From Aliishimia ponticola (GTDB lineage: Bacteria > Pseudomonadota > Alphaproteobacteria > Rhodobacterales > Rhodobacteraceae), in NCBI RefSeq assembly GCF_004803475.1, contig NZ_SRKY01000001.1, positions 1,178,001 through 1,242,000 on the forward strand: a stretch of DNA of 64,000 nucleotides. The letters run 5' to 3'. Under the pieces are notes generated by a model. It was not told where the DNA came from. It ran no database searches and saw only the letters and a list, made by a program, of their open reading frames with translations. A program made the translations under genes and the position numbers. Below are positions 55,055 to 64,000 of the stretch, piece by piece. Position 1 is the stretch's first letter. Each line of letters starts with the position of its first letter.

Positions 55055-56152
55055 ATGCGGATTGCTTTCAAGACCTCTTACGATACCGATATCGACTTCC
55101 ACGAACACTGGAATAACCGTTTCTGGATAATTGCGCTGGTCGTCGTCATGGCACTGCTGCCCTTCATTGTCAGCGAATACTACCTCGCCGAAGTCGCCAA
55201 CACGCTGATCTTCTCGCTTGCGGGCATGGGATTGATGCTGCTGGTGGGGCATACGGGGCAAGTTTCCCTGGGACATGCGGCGTTTCTGGCCATCGGGGCC
55301 TATACCGATGCGGCGCTGATGAATGCGGGCTGGCCCTTTCTGATCGCCTTCCCCGTCGCGGGGCTGGCTGCGGGGCTGTTCGGTGCGCTGATCGCCATTC
55401 CGGCGGTGCGCTTGTCGGGTATCTATCTGGCCATCGCGACGCTTGCCGTGTTCGTCATCGTGGAAGAGATTATCATCCTCGCAGAGCCGATCACCGGCGG
55501 CGTCGGTGGCCTTTTTGCGCCGACCATCGAAATCTTCGGCCTGTCCTTCGACCGCTATGCGAACCTGAGCAACTTCTACTGGCTCTGCCTTGTCATCGTG
55601 GTTCTCGTCACGCTGGGCTATTCCAACCTGATGCGGTCGTCCACGGGGCGGTCCTTCCTTGCGGTACGTGACAGCGAAGTGTCTGCACGTGCGCTTGGCA
55701 TCGACGTCACCCGCACCCGCGCACTGGCCTTCGGGCTGTCCTGTGCGGTCACCGGGCTGGCGGGCGCGCTGATGGGTCACTTCATCGGGTTCTTCAACTA
55801 TGAACTCTTCTCGATCTTCATCTCGATCAACCTGCTGCTGGTGGTGACGATTGGCGGTCTTGGCTTCATTCAGGGCGCGTTTCTTGGCGCGATCCTGATC
55901 ACCGCCATGCCGCAGATCATCGCCATCCTGCGGGACGGGCTGAACGCGACGGCGGGCATCGACCTGGGGTCCATCCCCGGTCTGGACACGATCATCTTCT
56001 CGCTGATCCTGATCACGTTCATCATCTACGAACCCGCCGGGCTCTACGGGCGCTGGCTGAAGATGCGCGTCTGGTGGGAAATCTTCCCGCTGGCACGTCG
56101 TGACATGTTCCGCCGTCAGAAATCCTACCTCAAGACGGAGCGCCAGAAATGA
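55055..56152 (+). CDS. livM: Branched-chain amino acid-type ABC transporter permease LivM
   Basis: This 365-residue permease has [20 protein letters not shown], the strongly conserved LivM block, then ten hydrophobic segments and [20 protein letters not shown], the EAA-like cytoplasmic loop that contacts the ATPases. It starts 4 nt after livH. Its stop overlaps livG as ATGA. The N-terminus (to about residue 22) is cytoplasmic and longer than in some homologues. Confidence 0.9.
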   Translation: MRIAFKTSYDTDIDFHEHWNNRFWIIALVVVMALLPFIVSEYYLAEVANTLIFSLAGMGLMLLVGHTGQVSLGHAAFLAIGAYTDAALMNAGWPFLIAFPVAGLAAGLFGALIAIPAVRLSGIYLAIATLAVFVIVEEIIILAEPITGGVGGLFAPTIEIFGLSFDRYANLSNFYWLCLVIVVLVTLGYSNLMRSSTGRSFLAVRDSEVSARALGIDVTRTRALAFGLSCAVTGLAGALMGHFIGFFNYELFSIFISINLLLVVTIGGLGFIQGAFLGAILITAMPQIIAILRDGLNATAGIDLGSIPGLDTIIFSLILITFIIYEPAGLYGRWLKMRVWWEIFPLARRDMFRRQKSYLKTERQK

Positions 56153-56925
56153 GCCTTTTGAAAGCAGAAGACATCGCGGTGCATTTCGGTGGGGTCAAGG
56201 CCGTGGACGGCGTGTCCTTCGAAGTGGATGAAGGCGAGGTGTTTGCCATTATCGGCCCGAACGGCGCTGGCAAATCCACGATCTTCAACCTGATCTCGCG
56301 CATCTACACGATGACGCGCGGCAAGATCACCTTTGACGGCACCGACATCACCCGCCTGCCCTCGCACAAGGTCGCGCCCCTTGGGATTGCGCGCACGTTC
56401 CAGAATATCGAACTCTTCGATCATTCCACCGTGCTGCAAAACCTGCTGATGGGTCGGCATACGCATCGCAGCACCAATTTCGTCGAGGACATCCTGTTCC
56501 TGCCGAAGGTGCGCCGCGAGGAACGCGAGCATCGCAAGCGCGTCGAAGAGGTGATCGAGTTTCTCGAACTCGAAGCCTATCGTGGTAAGATGATCGCGGG
56601 CCTGCCCTATGGCGTGCGCAAGGTCGTGGAAATCGGCCGGGCGCTGGCGATGGGGCCAAAGCTGATCCTGCTGGATGAACCCGCCTCGGGCCTGTCGGTG
56701 GAGGAAAGCCAGGAAGTGGCCTTCTGGATCGAAGACATGCGCCGCGACATGGGCCTGACCGTCCTGATGGTGGAACATGACATGAAGCTGGTCAGTGCCG
56801 TGGCGGACCGCGTTCTGGCCGTGAATAACGGGCGCCCGCTGGCGCTTGGCACCCCTGCCGAGGTGCAATCCGACCCGCATGTGCAGGCAGCATATCTGGG
56901 CACCCCCGAGGAGGACGCAGCATGA
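56149..56925 (+). CDS. livG: ABC transporter ATP-binding protein LivG
   Basis: This 258-residue ABC ATPase has Walker [21 protein letters not shown], the LivG-typical [20 protein letters not shown] and Walker [21 protein letters not shown]. The signature block is present in degenerate form ([20 protein letters not shown]), as usual for LivG. It powers uptake through LivHM. ATGA overlaps at both ends tie it to livM and livF. Confidence 0.93.
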   Translation: MSLLKAEDIAVHFGGVKAVDGVSFEVDEGEVFAIIGPNGAGKSTIFNLISRIYTMTRGKITFDGTDITRLPSHKVAPLGIARTFQNIELFDHSTVLQNLLMGRHTHRSTNFVEDILFLPKVRREEREHRKRVEEVIEFLELEAYRGKMIAGLPYGVRKVVEIGRALAMGPKLILLDEPASGLSVEESQEVAFWIEDMRRDMGLTVLMVEHDMKLVSAVADRVLAVNNGRPLALGTPAEVQSDPHVQAAYLGTPEEDAA

Positions 56926-57689
56926 GCGATACCGTTCTTTCCGTCCGCAACGTCGAGACGTTCTACGGCGCGATCATGGCGCTGCGCGGCGTGTCCATCG
57001 ACGTGAACCGGGGCGAGATCGTCACCATCCTTGGGGCCAATGGCGCGGGCAAGACAACGCTGATGAAAACCATCTGCGGCCTGATGGACCCGGAAAAGGG
57101 CACGATTTCCTTTCTGGGCAAGGAAATCTCCCGGCAGGAGCCCGACAAGATCGTGCGGCAGGGTATTTCCTTGATCCCCGAAGGGCGCGAGGTCTTTCCC
57201 TATCTCACCATCGAAGAAAACCTGAAACTGGGCGCCTATACCCGCAAGGACGATGCGTCGGACGATCTGGAAATGGTCTATAGCTACTTCCCGATCCTCA
57301 AAGAGCGGCGCAAGCAGGCGTCGGGCTTTTTGTCCGGCGGGCAGCAGCAGATGCTGGCCATCGGGCGCGGTCTGATGGCCAAGCCGGAGCTGATGCTTCT
57401 GGACGAGCCGTCGCTGGGGCTGTCGCCGCTGCTGACGCAGGAAATCTTCGGGATCATCCGGCGCCTGAACGCCGAACAGAAAGTGACAATGCTGATCGTG
57501 GAACAAAATGCCCACATCGCGCTTGCGACGGCCCATAAGGGCTATGTGCTTGAAATGGGCCGCATCGTGATGGCTGGCGATGCCGATGACCTCGCAAATT
57601 CCGCCGACATTCAAGAGTTCTACCTTGGCAAGACCGAAGAGAACGAGCGCGGCCAGAAACGCTGGAAGAGGCGCAAGACATGGAGATGA
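56922..57689 (+). CDS. livF: ABC transporter ATP-binding protein LivF
   Basis: This 255-residue ABC ATPase has Walker A ILGANGAGKTTLMKTICGLM, signature FLSGGQQQMLAIGRGLMAKP and Walker B ELMLLDEPSLGLSPLLTQEI, all matching LivF. Its last 10 nt overlap the start of the acyl-CoA ligase gene, which suggests coupled translation. The C-terminal tail (ERGQKRWKRRKTWR) is basic and longer than in most LivF proteins. Confidence 0.92.
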   Translation: MSDTVLSVRNVETFYGAIMALRGVSIDVNRGEIVTILGANGAGKTTLMKTICGLMDPEKGTISFLGKEISRQEPDKIVRQGISLIPEGREVFPYLTIEENLKLGAYTRKDDASDDLEMVYSYFPILKERRKQASGFLSGGQQQMLAIGRGLMAKPELMLLDEPSLGLSPLLTQEIFGIIRRLNAEQKVTMLIVEQNAHIALATAHKGYVLEMGRIVMAGDADDLANSADIQEFYLGKTEENERGQKRWKRRKTWR

Positions 57690-59518
57690 CCCCTATCAAG
57701 ATGGACCCCGTTGTCATCGACGGCTGTGACACGGTCGTGAAGCTCTGGGCGCATCGCTGCCGCAAATATGGCAGCCGTGTTGCGCACCGGGAAAAGGAAC
57801 TGGGCATCTGGCAGGAATATTCCTGGTCGGATTACTATGAGGGCGGCAAGCGTATCGGCCTTGGCCTGCTGAAACTGGGTGTGCAACCGAAAGAGCCTGT
57901 GCTGATCCTCGCAGAGGACCGCCGCGAATGGCTTTATTGCGATATGGGGGCCGCCGGGATCGGCGCGGTGCCCACCGGGGTCTACACCACCGACAGCCCC
58001 GAGCAGCTGGCATATCTGGCCACCGATTCCGGTGCGAGCGTTCTGTTCGTCGAAAATGACGAGCAACTCGACAAGTGGCTGTCGGCGCGCAAGGACATGC
58101 CCGGCATCAAGCATGTGATCGTCATGGATAAAGACGGGCTGGCGACGTTCTCTGACCCTGCCGTGATGTTCTTCGACGACTTCCTTGCCCTTGGCGCGGC
58201 CGAGGAAAAGACCCACCCCACCCGCTTCGAAGACGCGCTGAACGCGGTGAAGGCGGATGATCCGCGTATGATCATCTATACCTCGGGAACGACCGGCCCG
58301 CCGAAAGGCGCGGTCATTCTGCATGTGAACATGATGTTCCAGATGCAGGCGGGCGAGAACATGTTCGACTTCCACGAGGATGATGAACAGCTATGCTTCC
58401 TGCCGCTTTGCCACGTGCTGGAACGGCTGGTTTCTGTGGATGGTCCGATCTTTGCCGGATCGAAGGTGAACTTCGCCGAAAGCCCGGAAACCGTGTTCGA
58501 GAACCTGCAAGAGGTCAGCCCGCATACCTTCACCGGGGTGCCGCGTATCTGGGAAAAGATGCACAGCCGCCTGATGATCCTTCGGTCCGAGGCCGGCTGG
58601 TTCGGCGGCAAGGCATTCGATTGGGCCATCGCCACCGGCTTCAAGGTTGCCAGCCTCAAGGAAGAGGGCAAGACCCCCGGCGCAGGGCTGAGGCTTGCGC
58701 ATCTGGCCGCCGACGCGCTGGTTCTGGCCAATCTGCGCCGCATGTTGGGCCTGTCTCGCGCGCGGCGTCTGGGATCGGGCGCGGCCCCGATTTCGCCCGA
58801 TCTGATCCGCTGGTTCTGCGGTCTGGGCGTGCCCCTGATGGAAGGCTTCGGCATGACCGAAACCTCGGGCGTGGCCACGGTGAACACCCGCGAAGAAAAC
58901 CTCATCGGCACGGTCGGCAAGACCCTGCCCGGCGTCGATGTGCGGATTTCGGACGAGGGTGAAATTCAGGTCCATGGCGGCTGCGTCTTTGGCGGCTATT
59001 GGAATAACCCTGAAAAGACCCGCGAAACCTTTACCGAGGATGGCTGGCTCAAGACCGGCGATGTGGGGCGTATCGGCAATGACGGTGCGCTGACCATCAC
59101 GGGCCGGATCAAGGACATCATCATCACGGCGGGCGGCAAGAACATCACCCCGGCCGAGATCGAAAGCCGTCTGAAGTTCTCGCCCTATGTCTCGGACGCG
59201 GTGGTGATTGGCGACAAGCGCAAATACCTCACATGCCTCGTGATGATCGATCAGGAGAATGTCGAGAAATTCGCGCAGGATCGGCAGATCCCGTTCTCGG
59301 ACTTCGCTTCGTTGACCCGCGCGCCCGAAGTGCGCGAGTTGATCGGCGATGTGGTCGCCGACACCAACAAGGCCTTCGCGCAAGTGGAACAGATCAAGGA
59401 TTTCCGCCTGATCGACATTCTGCTGACCGCCGAGGACGAGGAACTGACACCAACGATGAAACTCAAGCGCAACTTCGTCAACGAACGCCACAAGGCGCTT
59501 ATTGACGACATGTACTGA
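57680..59518 (+). CDS. AMP-dependent long-chain-type acyl-CoA synthetase
   Basis: This 612-residue ANL-superfamily ligase activates a carboxylic acid to its CoA thioester. It has the P-loop-like MIIYTSGTTGPPKGAVILHV, the A5 motif PLMEGFGMTETSGVATVNTR, A7 GWLKTGDVGRIGNDGALTIT and A8 GRIKDIIITAGGKNITPAEI. The length and FEDALNAVKADDPR region fit the long-chain (FAA1) group. It is embedded in the transporter operon between livF and the binding protein. That implies import and activation of the same acid; its identity is unknown. Confidence 0.9.
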   Translation: MEMTPIKMDPVVIDGCDTVVKLWAHRCRKYGSRVAHREKELGIWQEYSWSDYYEGGKRIGLGLLKLGVQPKEPVLILAEDRREWLYCDMGAAGIGAVPTGVYTTDSPEQLAYLATDSGASVLFVENDEQLDKWLSARKDMPGIKHVIVMDKDGLATFSDPAVMFFDDFLALGAAEEKTHPTRFEDALNAVKADDPRMIIYTSGTTGPPKGAVILHVNMMFQMQAGENMFDFHEDDEQLCFLPLCHVLERLVSVDGPIFAGSKVNFAESPETVFENLQEVSPHTFTGVPRIWEKMHSRLMILRSEAGWFGGKAFDWAIATGFKVASLKEEGKTPGAGLRLAHLAADALVLANLRRMLGLSRARRLGSGAAPISPDLIRWFCGLGVPLMEGFGMTETSGVATVNTREENLIGTVGKTLPGVDVRISDEGEIQVHGGCVFGGYWNNPEKTRETFTEDGWLKTGDVGRIGNDGALTITGRIKDIIITAGGKNITPAEIESRLKFSPYVSDAVVIGDKRKYLTCLVMIDQENVEKFAQDRQIPFSDFASLTRAPEVRELIGDVVADTNKAFAQVEQIKDFRLIDILLTAEDEELTPTMKLKRNFVNERHKALIDDMY

Positions 59519-59555
59519 CACCAGCAACGGTTCGGATAATCAGGGAGGATAATTC

Positions 59556-60722
59556 ATGAAACTGTTCAAGGCACTGGCCGCAAGTGTGGCCATGGCGATC
59601 GCGGGGGCGGCACATGCCGACACGCCCGGCGTCTCCGACGACGAAATCAAGATTGGCGGCGCGCATGACCTTAGCGGCATCTTCGCGCCCTTCTCGGTGC
59701 CCGCGGTGCAAGCGGCCCAGATGTATTTCGACGAGGTCAACGCCAATGGCGGCGTCCATGGCCGCAAGATCAGCTATATCGTAGAGGACCACGGCTATCA
59801 GGTGCCCAAGGCCGTTCAGGCGGGCAACAAACTGATCAACCGCGACGGCGTCTTTGCGATGCTGCTGAACCTTGGTACGCCGCACAACATCGCGCTGTTC
59901 CAACTGATGGGCCCCAAGGGCGTGCCAAACGTCAACCCGCTGACAGCCGCGCGCCAGATGGTCGATCCCCCTGCCCCGTGGAAATTCGCGGGCACGGCGT
60001 CCTACTATGACGCGGTGAAGGAAACGGCCAAGCACATGGTCGAAAATGAAGGCACGAAGAAGTTCTGCAACATGATCCTGCCGACCGATTTCGGCAAGGA
60101 GATCGAGGGCGCGGTGATCGACGCTTCCGCCGATCTGGGTATGGAAGTCGGCCCGACGATTTCCCACAAACCGGATGAGACAGACTTCACCGGCGCGCTC
60201 GGCAAGGTCAAAAGCGCAGGCTGCGACACGGTCGGCATGGCGCTTGGCATCGGCCAGATCATCAACGCCGTCGCCACCGCGCGCAAACTGGGCATGGATA
60301 CCAAATTCGTGCTGTCCTCTGCCGGGTTCCACACTGTCGTCGCCAAAGGTCTGGCCGCGCAGGGTGTGACTGACGGCGTCTTTGCGGGCGCGGGCTGGCA
60401 GGACATCGAAGTGCGTATCGCAGACACGCCGGAACTGGCCGAATGGGTCCAGAAATGGAACGCGGCCACAGGTGACGCATTGCCGGGCACCGGCGCATTG
60501 CTGGGCCATTCCGGCGCAGAGCTTTTGGTGGCTGCACTTGAAGCCGCCGGTCCCGACCTGACCCGTGAAAACTTCATCGCGGCAATGGAAGGCCTGAACT
60601 ACGCGGATCCGATCATGGGCAACACGGTTTCGATGTCCGCCGATGACCACGTCGCGGCGAAGGAAATTTTCGTGTCCAAGATCGAAAACGGCAGCTGGCA
60701 GCTGATCGCCACGATCGAGTGA
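59556..60722 (+). CDS. ABC transporter substrate-binding protein (LivK-type)
   Basis: This 388-residue periplasmic binding protein has a signal peptide (MKLFKALAASVAMAIAGAAH, cleaved after AHA). It matches the type I periplasmic ligand-binding fold with GVSDDEIKIGGAHDLSGIFA and FDEVNANGGVHGRKISYIVE. It is the substrate-recognition subunit for livHMGF. In this family the ligand may be branched amino acids, amides or aromatic/aliphatic carboxylates; adjacent ligase and fad genes favour a carboxylate. It ends at a strong hairpin terminator. Confidence 0.9.
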   Translation: MKLFKALAASVAMAIAGAAHADTPGVSDDEIKIGGAHDLSGIFAPFSVPAVQAAQMYFDEVNANGGVHGRKISYIVEDHGYQVPKAVQAGNKLINRDGVFAMLLNLGTPHNIALFQLMGPKGVPNVNPLTAARQMVDPPAPWKFAGTASYYDAVKETAKHMVENEGTKKFCNMILPTDFGKEIEGAVIDASADLGMEVGPTISHKPDETDFTGALGKVKSAGCDTVGMALGIGQIINAVATARKLGMDTKFVLSSAGFHTVVAKGLAAQGVTDGVFAGAGWQDIEVRIADTPELAEWVQKWNAATGDALPGTGALLGHSGAELLVAALEAAGPDLTRENFIAAMEGLNYADPIMGNTVSMSADDHVAAKEIFVSKIENGSWQLIATIE

Positions 60723-60744
60723 CCGGGCACAAATACAGTACAAC

Positions 60745-60778
60745 AAAGGGCGGCTCTTGGGCCGCCCTTTCGCGTTTT
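60745..60778. terminator. Bidirectional terminator between the liv operon and katA
   Basis: aaagggcggc pairs perfectly with gccgcccttt (10 bp) across tcttgg, followed on the + strand by cgcgttttcc. On the minus strand the same stem ends in tttg. It lies in the 75-nt gap between convergent genes. Confidence 0.85.
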
Positions 60779-60797
60779 CCGTATATGTGTGCGCCTG

Positions 60798-62312
60798 CTA
60801 CTCGGCGGCCTTGATCGGCGTATCATCCGTGACGGGCAGCGACGGATCACCGTGATTGCCGGCTTCCAGCGCCTTGCGCACGCCCGCCTCGTAATCGGGG
60901 TGAACCTTCTTCAGCACTGCCAGCCACCGCTCTTTCACAGACTCCGACACCGGGGCCATCCCGCCAGCCATGTTCTTGTGCAGGCGGTCGCGTTCCTCGT
61001 CATTCATCACGTCCCGGTAAAGGGCGCGCGGCTGAACATAGTCGATCTCCGCCTCTTCCTGTTCATGCCGGGCGATGATCGCATCCGCATCGATCCGCAG
61101 CGGCGGCTCGGCGGCGGTCTCGTCCGCAACCGGCCCGTCATATTGGTTCGGCTCGTAATACGCGTCGGGATTGCCAAAGTCGTTGGTGAAGAACCGCATC
61201 GCACCATCCTTGTGATAGTGCTGCACATTGGCGTTCTTGGGCGCGTTGGCGGGCAGCGCTTCGTAATGGGTGCCAAGGCGATAGCGATGCGCATCGGCAT
61301 AGGAGAAGATCCGCGCCTGCAACATCTTGTCGGGCGAGAAGCCAATTCCCGGCACCACGTTGTTCACGTTGTAGGCCGCGTTCTCGACCATCTGGAAATA
61401 GTTCTGCGGGATCGTATCCATGACCAACTCGCCCACCTCGATCAGCGGGAAATCCTCATGCGGCCAGACTTTCGTCAGATCGAACGGGTTGAAATCGGTC
61501 TTGTCCGCGTCCTCTTCCTTCATCACCTGAATATACATGGTCCATTTCGGGAAATTGCCCTGTGTCACCATGTTCCACAGCTCTTCCTGATAGCTTTCGC
61601 GGGTCTGGCCGATGATCTCGGCGGCCTTGTCATCAGAAAGCCAGTCATGCCCCTGCTGCGTTTTGAAGTGGAACTTGACCCAATGGCGCACGCCATCCTT
61701 GTTCCACATCGAAAACGTGTGAGAGCCATAGCCGTTCATATGCGCGGGCGAGCGCGGGATGCCGCGATCGGACATCAGGATGGTGACTTGGTGGACGCTT
61801 TCCGGCACCCCGGCCCAGAAATCGAACATCGCCTCGGGCGAGCGCATGTTCGTCATCGGGTGGCGCTTTTGGGTGCGGATGAAATCGGGGAATTTATAGG
61901 CGTCGCGCATGAAGAACACGGGCGTGTTGTTGCCCACCATATCCCAATTGCCGTCCTCGGTATAGAATTTCAGGCTGAAGCCGCGCACATCGCGTTCCGC
62001 GTCGGCTGCGCCGCGTTCGCCCGCCACGGTGGACCAGCGCGACAGCACTTCGGTCTGTTTGCCGACCTCCTGGAACAGTTTGGCGCAGGTATATTCGGTG
62101 ATGTCCTTGGTGACGGTGAACGTCCCCTGAAGGCCCCACCCCTTCGCATGGACAACGCGTTCGGGGATACGCTCGCGGTTCTGGTGGGCCAGCTTTTCCA
62201 GCAATTGATGATCTTCGACCAGAAGCTGACCGCGCGCCCCTGCCGTCTTGGACGTCTTGTTCGTGGGGTACGGGGCGCCGGATGTCGACGTCAGCGTGGG
62301 CTTCTTGGTCAT
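60798..62312 (-). CDS. katA: Monofunctional haem catalase (KatA type)
   Basis: This 504-residue catalase of the small-subunit (clade 3) type destroys hydrogen peroxide. Catalytic His is in PERVVHAKGWGLQGTFTVTK, the catalytic Asn in TEDGNWDMVGNNTPVFFMRD, and the haem-ligand Tyr in ARIFSYADAHRYRLG. The usual text after His is AKGxGAxG; here it is AKGWGLQG, an odd but harmless-looking change. ATG 62312 has ggagg 10 nt upstream. No OxyR gene is near. Confidence 0.95.
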   Translation of the reverse strand: MTKKPTLTSTSGAPYPTNKTSKTAGARGQLLVEDHQLLEKLAHQNRERIPERVVHAKGWGLQGTFTVTKDITEYTCAKLFQEVGKQTEVLSRWSTVAGERGAADAERDVRGFSLKFYTEDGNWDMVGNNTPVFFMRDAYKFPDFIRTQKRHPMTNMRSPEAMFDFWAGVPESVHQVTILMSDRGIPRSPAHMNGYGSHTFSMWNKDGVRHWVKFHFKTQQGHDWLSDDKAAEIIGQTRESYQEELWNMVTQGNFPKWTMYIQVMKEEDADKTDFNPFDLTKVWPHEDFPLIEVGELVMDTIPQNYFQMVENAAYNVNNVVPGIGFSPDKMLQARIFSYADAHRYRLGTHYEALPANAPKNANVQHYHKDGAMRFFTNDFGNPDAYYEPNQYDGPVADETAAEPPLRIDADAIIARHEQEEAEIDYVQPRALYRDVMNDEERDRLHKNMAGGMAPVSESVKERWLAVLKKVHPDYEAGVRKALEAGNHGDPSLPVTDDTPIKAAE

Positions 62313-62402
62313 GGGATAAAATCCTCCGTGGAATGGCTTCACATCTGGATGCGAAACGCCCCACGAAGGATTTGGTTCCCGGATCGCGCCGAAGCGCGTC
62401 GG

Positions 62403-63548
62403 TCAGGTCACGGCGTCGATCAGGTCCGCGGTGTTCTCGCGCGTCATCTCCACCGGGTTGCCGCCACAGCTTGGATCTTTGAGCGCGCCTTCAAGGATCG
62501 CGGCGCGGTCCGGATCTGTGACGCCCATCTCGGCCAGGCTTTTCGGGATGCCCAGCGTCGCGTTCAGATCGCCGACAAACGCGCGGAAGCCGTCAAAGCC
62601 GCCCTCGATCCCAAGATAGGCTCCGGCCATGGCCAGACGGTCCGCGATGGCGTCGCGGTTGAAGTCCAAGACCGCCTGCATCACCACCGCATTGGTCGTG
62701 CCGTGATGGGTGTTGTAAAGCGCCCCGATCGGATGGCTGATCGCATGGATTGCGCCCAAACCCTTCTGGAACGCCGTCGCGCCCATCATCGCCGCCGACA
62801 TCATATGCGCGCGGGCCTCAAGATCGTCCGCGACCTCATAGGCGCGCGGCAGGTTTTCTTTCACCAGCCGCATCCCTTCCAGCGCGATGCCTTGGCTCAT
62901 CGGGTGATAATGCGGCGAACAGAACGCTTCGAAGCAATGCGCAAATGCGTCCATCCCCGTGCCCGCCGTAATCGCCTTGGGCATGCCGACCGTCAGTTCA
63001 GGGTCCGCAATCACGACAGAGGGCAGCACCTTCGGGTGGAAGATGATCTTCTTTTCATGGGTGGCCGAGTTGGTCAGGACAGACGCGCGCCCGACCTCTG
63101 ACCCGGTGCCCGCCGTGGTCGGCACCGCGATATTGGGCGCGATGGCATCCGCATCGGCGCGGGTCCACCAATCGCCGATATCCTCGAAATCCCAGACCGG
63201 GCGGGTTTGCCCCGCCATGAAGGCGACCATCTTCGCCAAATCCAGACCAGAGCCGCCGCCAAAAGCGATCACCCCGTCATGGCCACCCATGCGGAACGCC
63301 TCGACCCCTGCGCCCAGATTGGCCTCTGTCGGGTTCGGATCGACCTCGGAATAGATCGCGCGGCCCAGACCGGCTGCCTCAAGGTGATCCAGCGTGGTTT
63401 GCGTGATCGGCAGCCCGGCCAACCCGCGATCCGTCACCAGAAGCGGCTTGGAGATACCCGCCGCCGCGCATGCCTCTGCGATTTCCTTGATCCGCCCCGC
63501 GCCGAACCGGATCGCGGTGGGATAGGACCAATTGCCCGTCAAGTTCAT
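62403..63548 (-). CDS. Iron-containing (group III) alcohol dehydrogenase
   Basis: This 381-residue enzyme has the NAD-binding VIAFGGGSGLDLAKMVAFMA and the catalytic region IAVPTTAGTGSEVGRASVLT. Iron ligands are seen in AGTGMDAFAHCFEAFCSPHY and AIHAISHPIGALYNTHHGTT. It interconverts an alcohol and an aldehyde. Its start overlaps the stop of the aldehyde dehydrogenase gene as ATGA, so the two enzymes work in sequence on one substrate. ATG 63548 begins at the usual N-terminus MNLTGNWSYPTAIRFGAGRI. Confidence 0.92.
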   Translation of the reverse strand: MNLTGNWSYPTAIRFGAGRIKEIAEACAAAGISKPLLVTDRGLAGLPITQTTLDHLEAAGLGRAIYSEVDPNPTEANLGAGVEAFRMGGHDGVIAFGGGSGLDLAKMVAFMAGQTRPVWDFEDIGDWWTRADADAIAPNIAVPTTAGTGSEVGRASVLTNSATHEKKIIFHPKVLPSVVIADPELTVGMPKAITAGTGMDAFAHCFEAFCSPHYHPMSQGIALEGMRLVKENLPRAYEVADDLEARAHMMSAAMMGATAFQKGLGAIHAISHPIGALYNTHHGTTNAVVMQAVLDFNRDAIADRLAMAGAYLGIEGGFDGFRAFVGDLNATLGIPKSLAEMGVTDPDRAAILEGALKDPSCGGNPVEMTRENTADLIDAVT

Positions 63549-64000
63549 GTGGATTTCCTCAAATGATAGGATTTCGGACGTGTGAGGGCCTGATAGCCCA
63601 GCATGGAAAGCGATGCGCCCCGGCCGGTATCCTTGCAGCCGGTCCAGCACAGCGCCGGGTCAAGATAATCGCAGCGGTTCATGAAAATCGTGCCGGTTTC
63701 GATCTGCGCCCCGATCCGTGCGGCGCGTGCGGCATCCTGGGTCCACAACGCGGCAGTCAGGCCAAAGTCGCTGTCATTCATCAGCGCAATGGCGTCCTCG
63801 TCGCCAGAGACCGGCATGATCCCGACCACCGGGCCAAAGCTTTCCTCGCGCATGACGCGCATGTCGTGGGTGACATCCGTCAGTATCTGCGGCGCAAGAT
63901 ACGCGCCGCCATCATCGGCAAAGGCGCTTTCGTCGATCAGTTTGCGCGCGCCCTTGTCCACCGCGTCGGCGATATGTTCGCGCACAAGGGCCGCGAACCG
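63545..64000 (-). CDS. Aldehyde dehydrogenase, C-terminal fragment
   Basis: The gene runs off the end of the window; the visible 151 codons are its C-terminal third. The conserved VMREESFGPVVGIMPVSGDE holds the ExFGP glutamate that positions NAD(P). ALMNDSDFGLTAALWTQDAA and IETGTIFMNRCDYLDPALCW are typical of the superfamily, while the catalytic Cys and the general base lie upstream, outside the window. It precedes and overlaps the iron alcohol dehydrogenase by ATGA. The substrate is not evident. Confidence 0.9.
   Translation of the reverse strand, partial: RFAALVREHIADAVDKGARKLIDESAFADDGGAYLAPQILTDVTHDMRVMREESFGPVVGIMPVSGDEDAIALMNDSDFGLTAALWTQDAARAARIGAQIETGTIFMNRCDYLDPALCWTGCKDTGRGASLSMLGYQALTRPKSYHLRKST

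Overview
The window is chromosomal DNA from an alphaproteobacterium of the Rhodobacteraceae (Rhodobacter/Roseobacter lineage). The reasons are: high GC content; a complete dcw cluster with rhodobacteral fillers (DUF2484 genes near murC/murB, FtsZ of about 550 aa with a long linker, a short LpxC); the neighbourhood bolA - J-domain protein - cobS - cobT; and a DUF1127 gene followed by CCTCCTCCC hairpin RNAs, with an extended mraZ leader a short distance away, an arrangement described in Rhodobacter sphaeroides. The species is not identified. I saw no tRNA, rRNA, CRISPR array or transposase.

Layout. 1-4157 (mostly +): end of gatB, an unknown anchored protein, a hotdog thioesterase, a secreted RTX protein and a DUF4177 protein. 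4146-12556: a BolA-family protein, a J-domain protein, two stand-alone receiver proteins, cobS, two related small exported proteins, cobT, an aminopeptidase P and a DUF427 protein. 12606-42712 (mostly -): a ClC channel, then, read backwards, recN, bamD, lpxC, ftsZ, a small exported protein, ftsA, ftsQ, ddl, murB, a membrane-protein interlude (two DUF2484 proteins flanking an APC permease), an AT-richer unknown gene coupled to murC, murC, murG, ftsW, an opposing flavoprotein gene, murD, mraY, murF, murE, a possible 42-aa ORF, ftsI, ftsL, rsmH and mraZ. Most of these genes overlap by ATGA, so the cluster is a tightly coupled peptidoglycan and division operon.

42713-45679 is the richest non-coding stretch. 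mraZ has a leader of about 265 nt with a strong internal intrinsic terminator, matching the published architecture of the sRNA UpsM. Three clusters of TGGGN boxes at roughly 10-nt spacing (MraZ-operator-like) lie at and upstream of the promoter. Beyond mrp, a DUF1127 gene is followed by six hairpins, five with an identical 13-nt loop carrying CCTCCTCCC. They form three two-hairpin units of the CcsR or 'cuckoo' RNA type, and the last ends in a terminator.

45680-64000 is metabolic: uvrD, an FMN-dependent 2-hydroxyacid dehydrogenase, an alpha-methylacyl-CoA racemase-like CoA transferase with fadB- and fadA-type genes, and divergently a livHMGF transporter with an embedded acyl-CoA ligase and a binding protein. 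This looks like an uptake, CoA-activation and beta-oxidation module for a carboxylic acid. The window closes with a catalase, an iron-dependent alcohol dehydrogenase and the C-terminal part of an aldehyde dehydrogenase.
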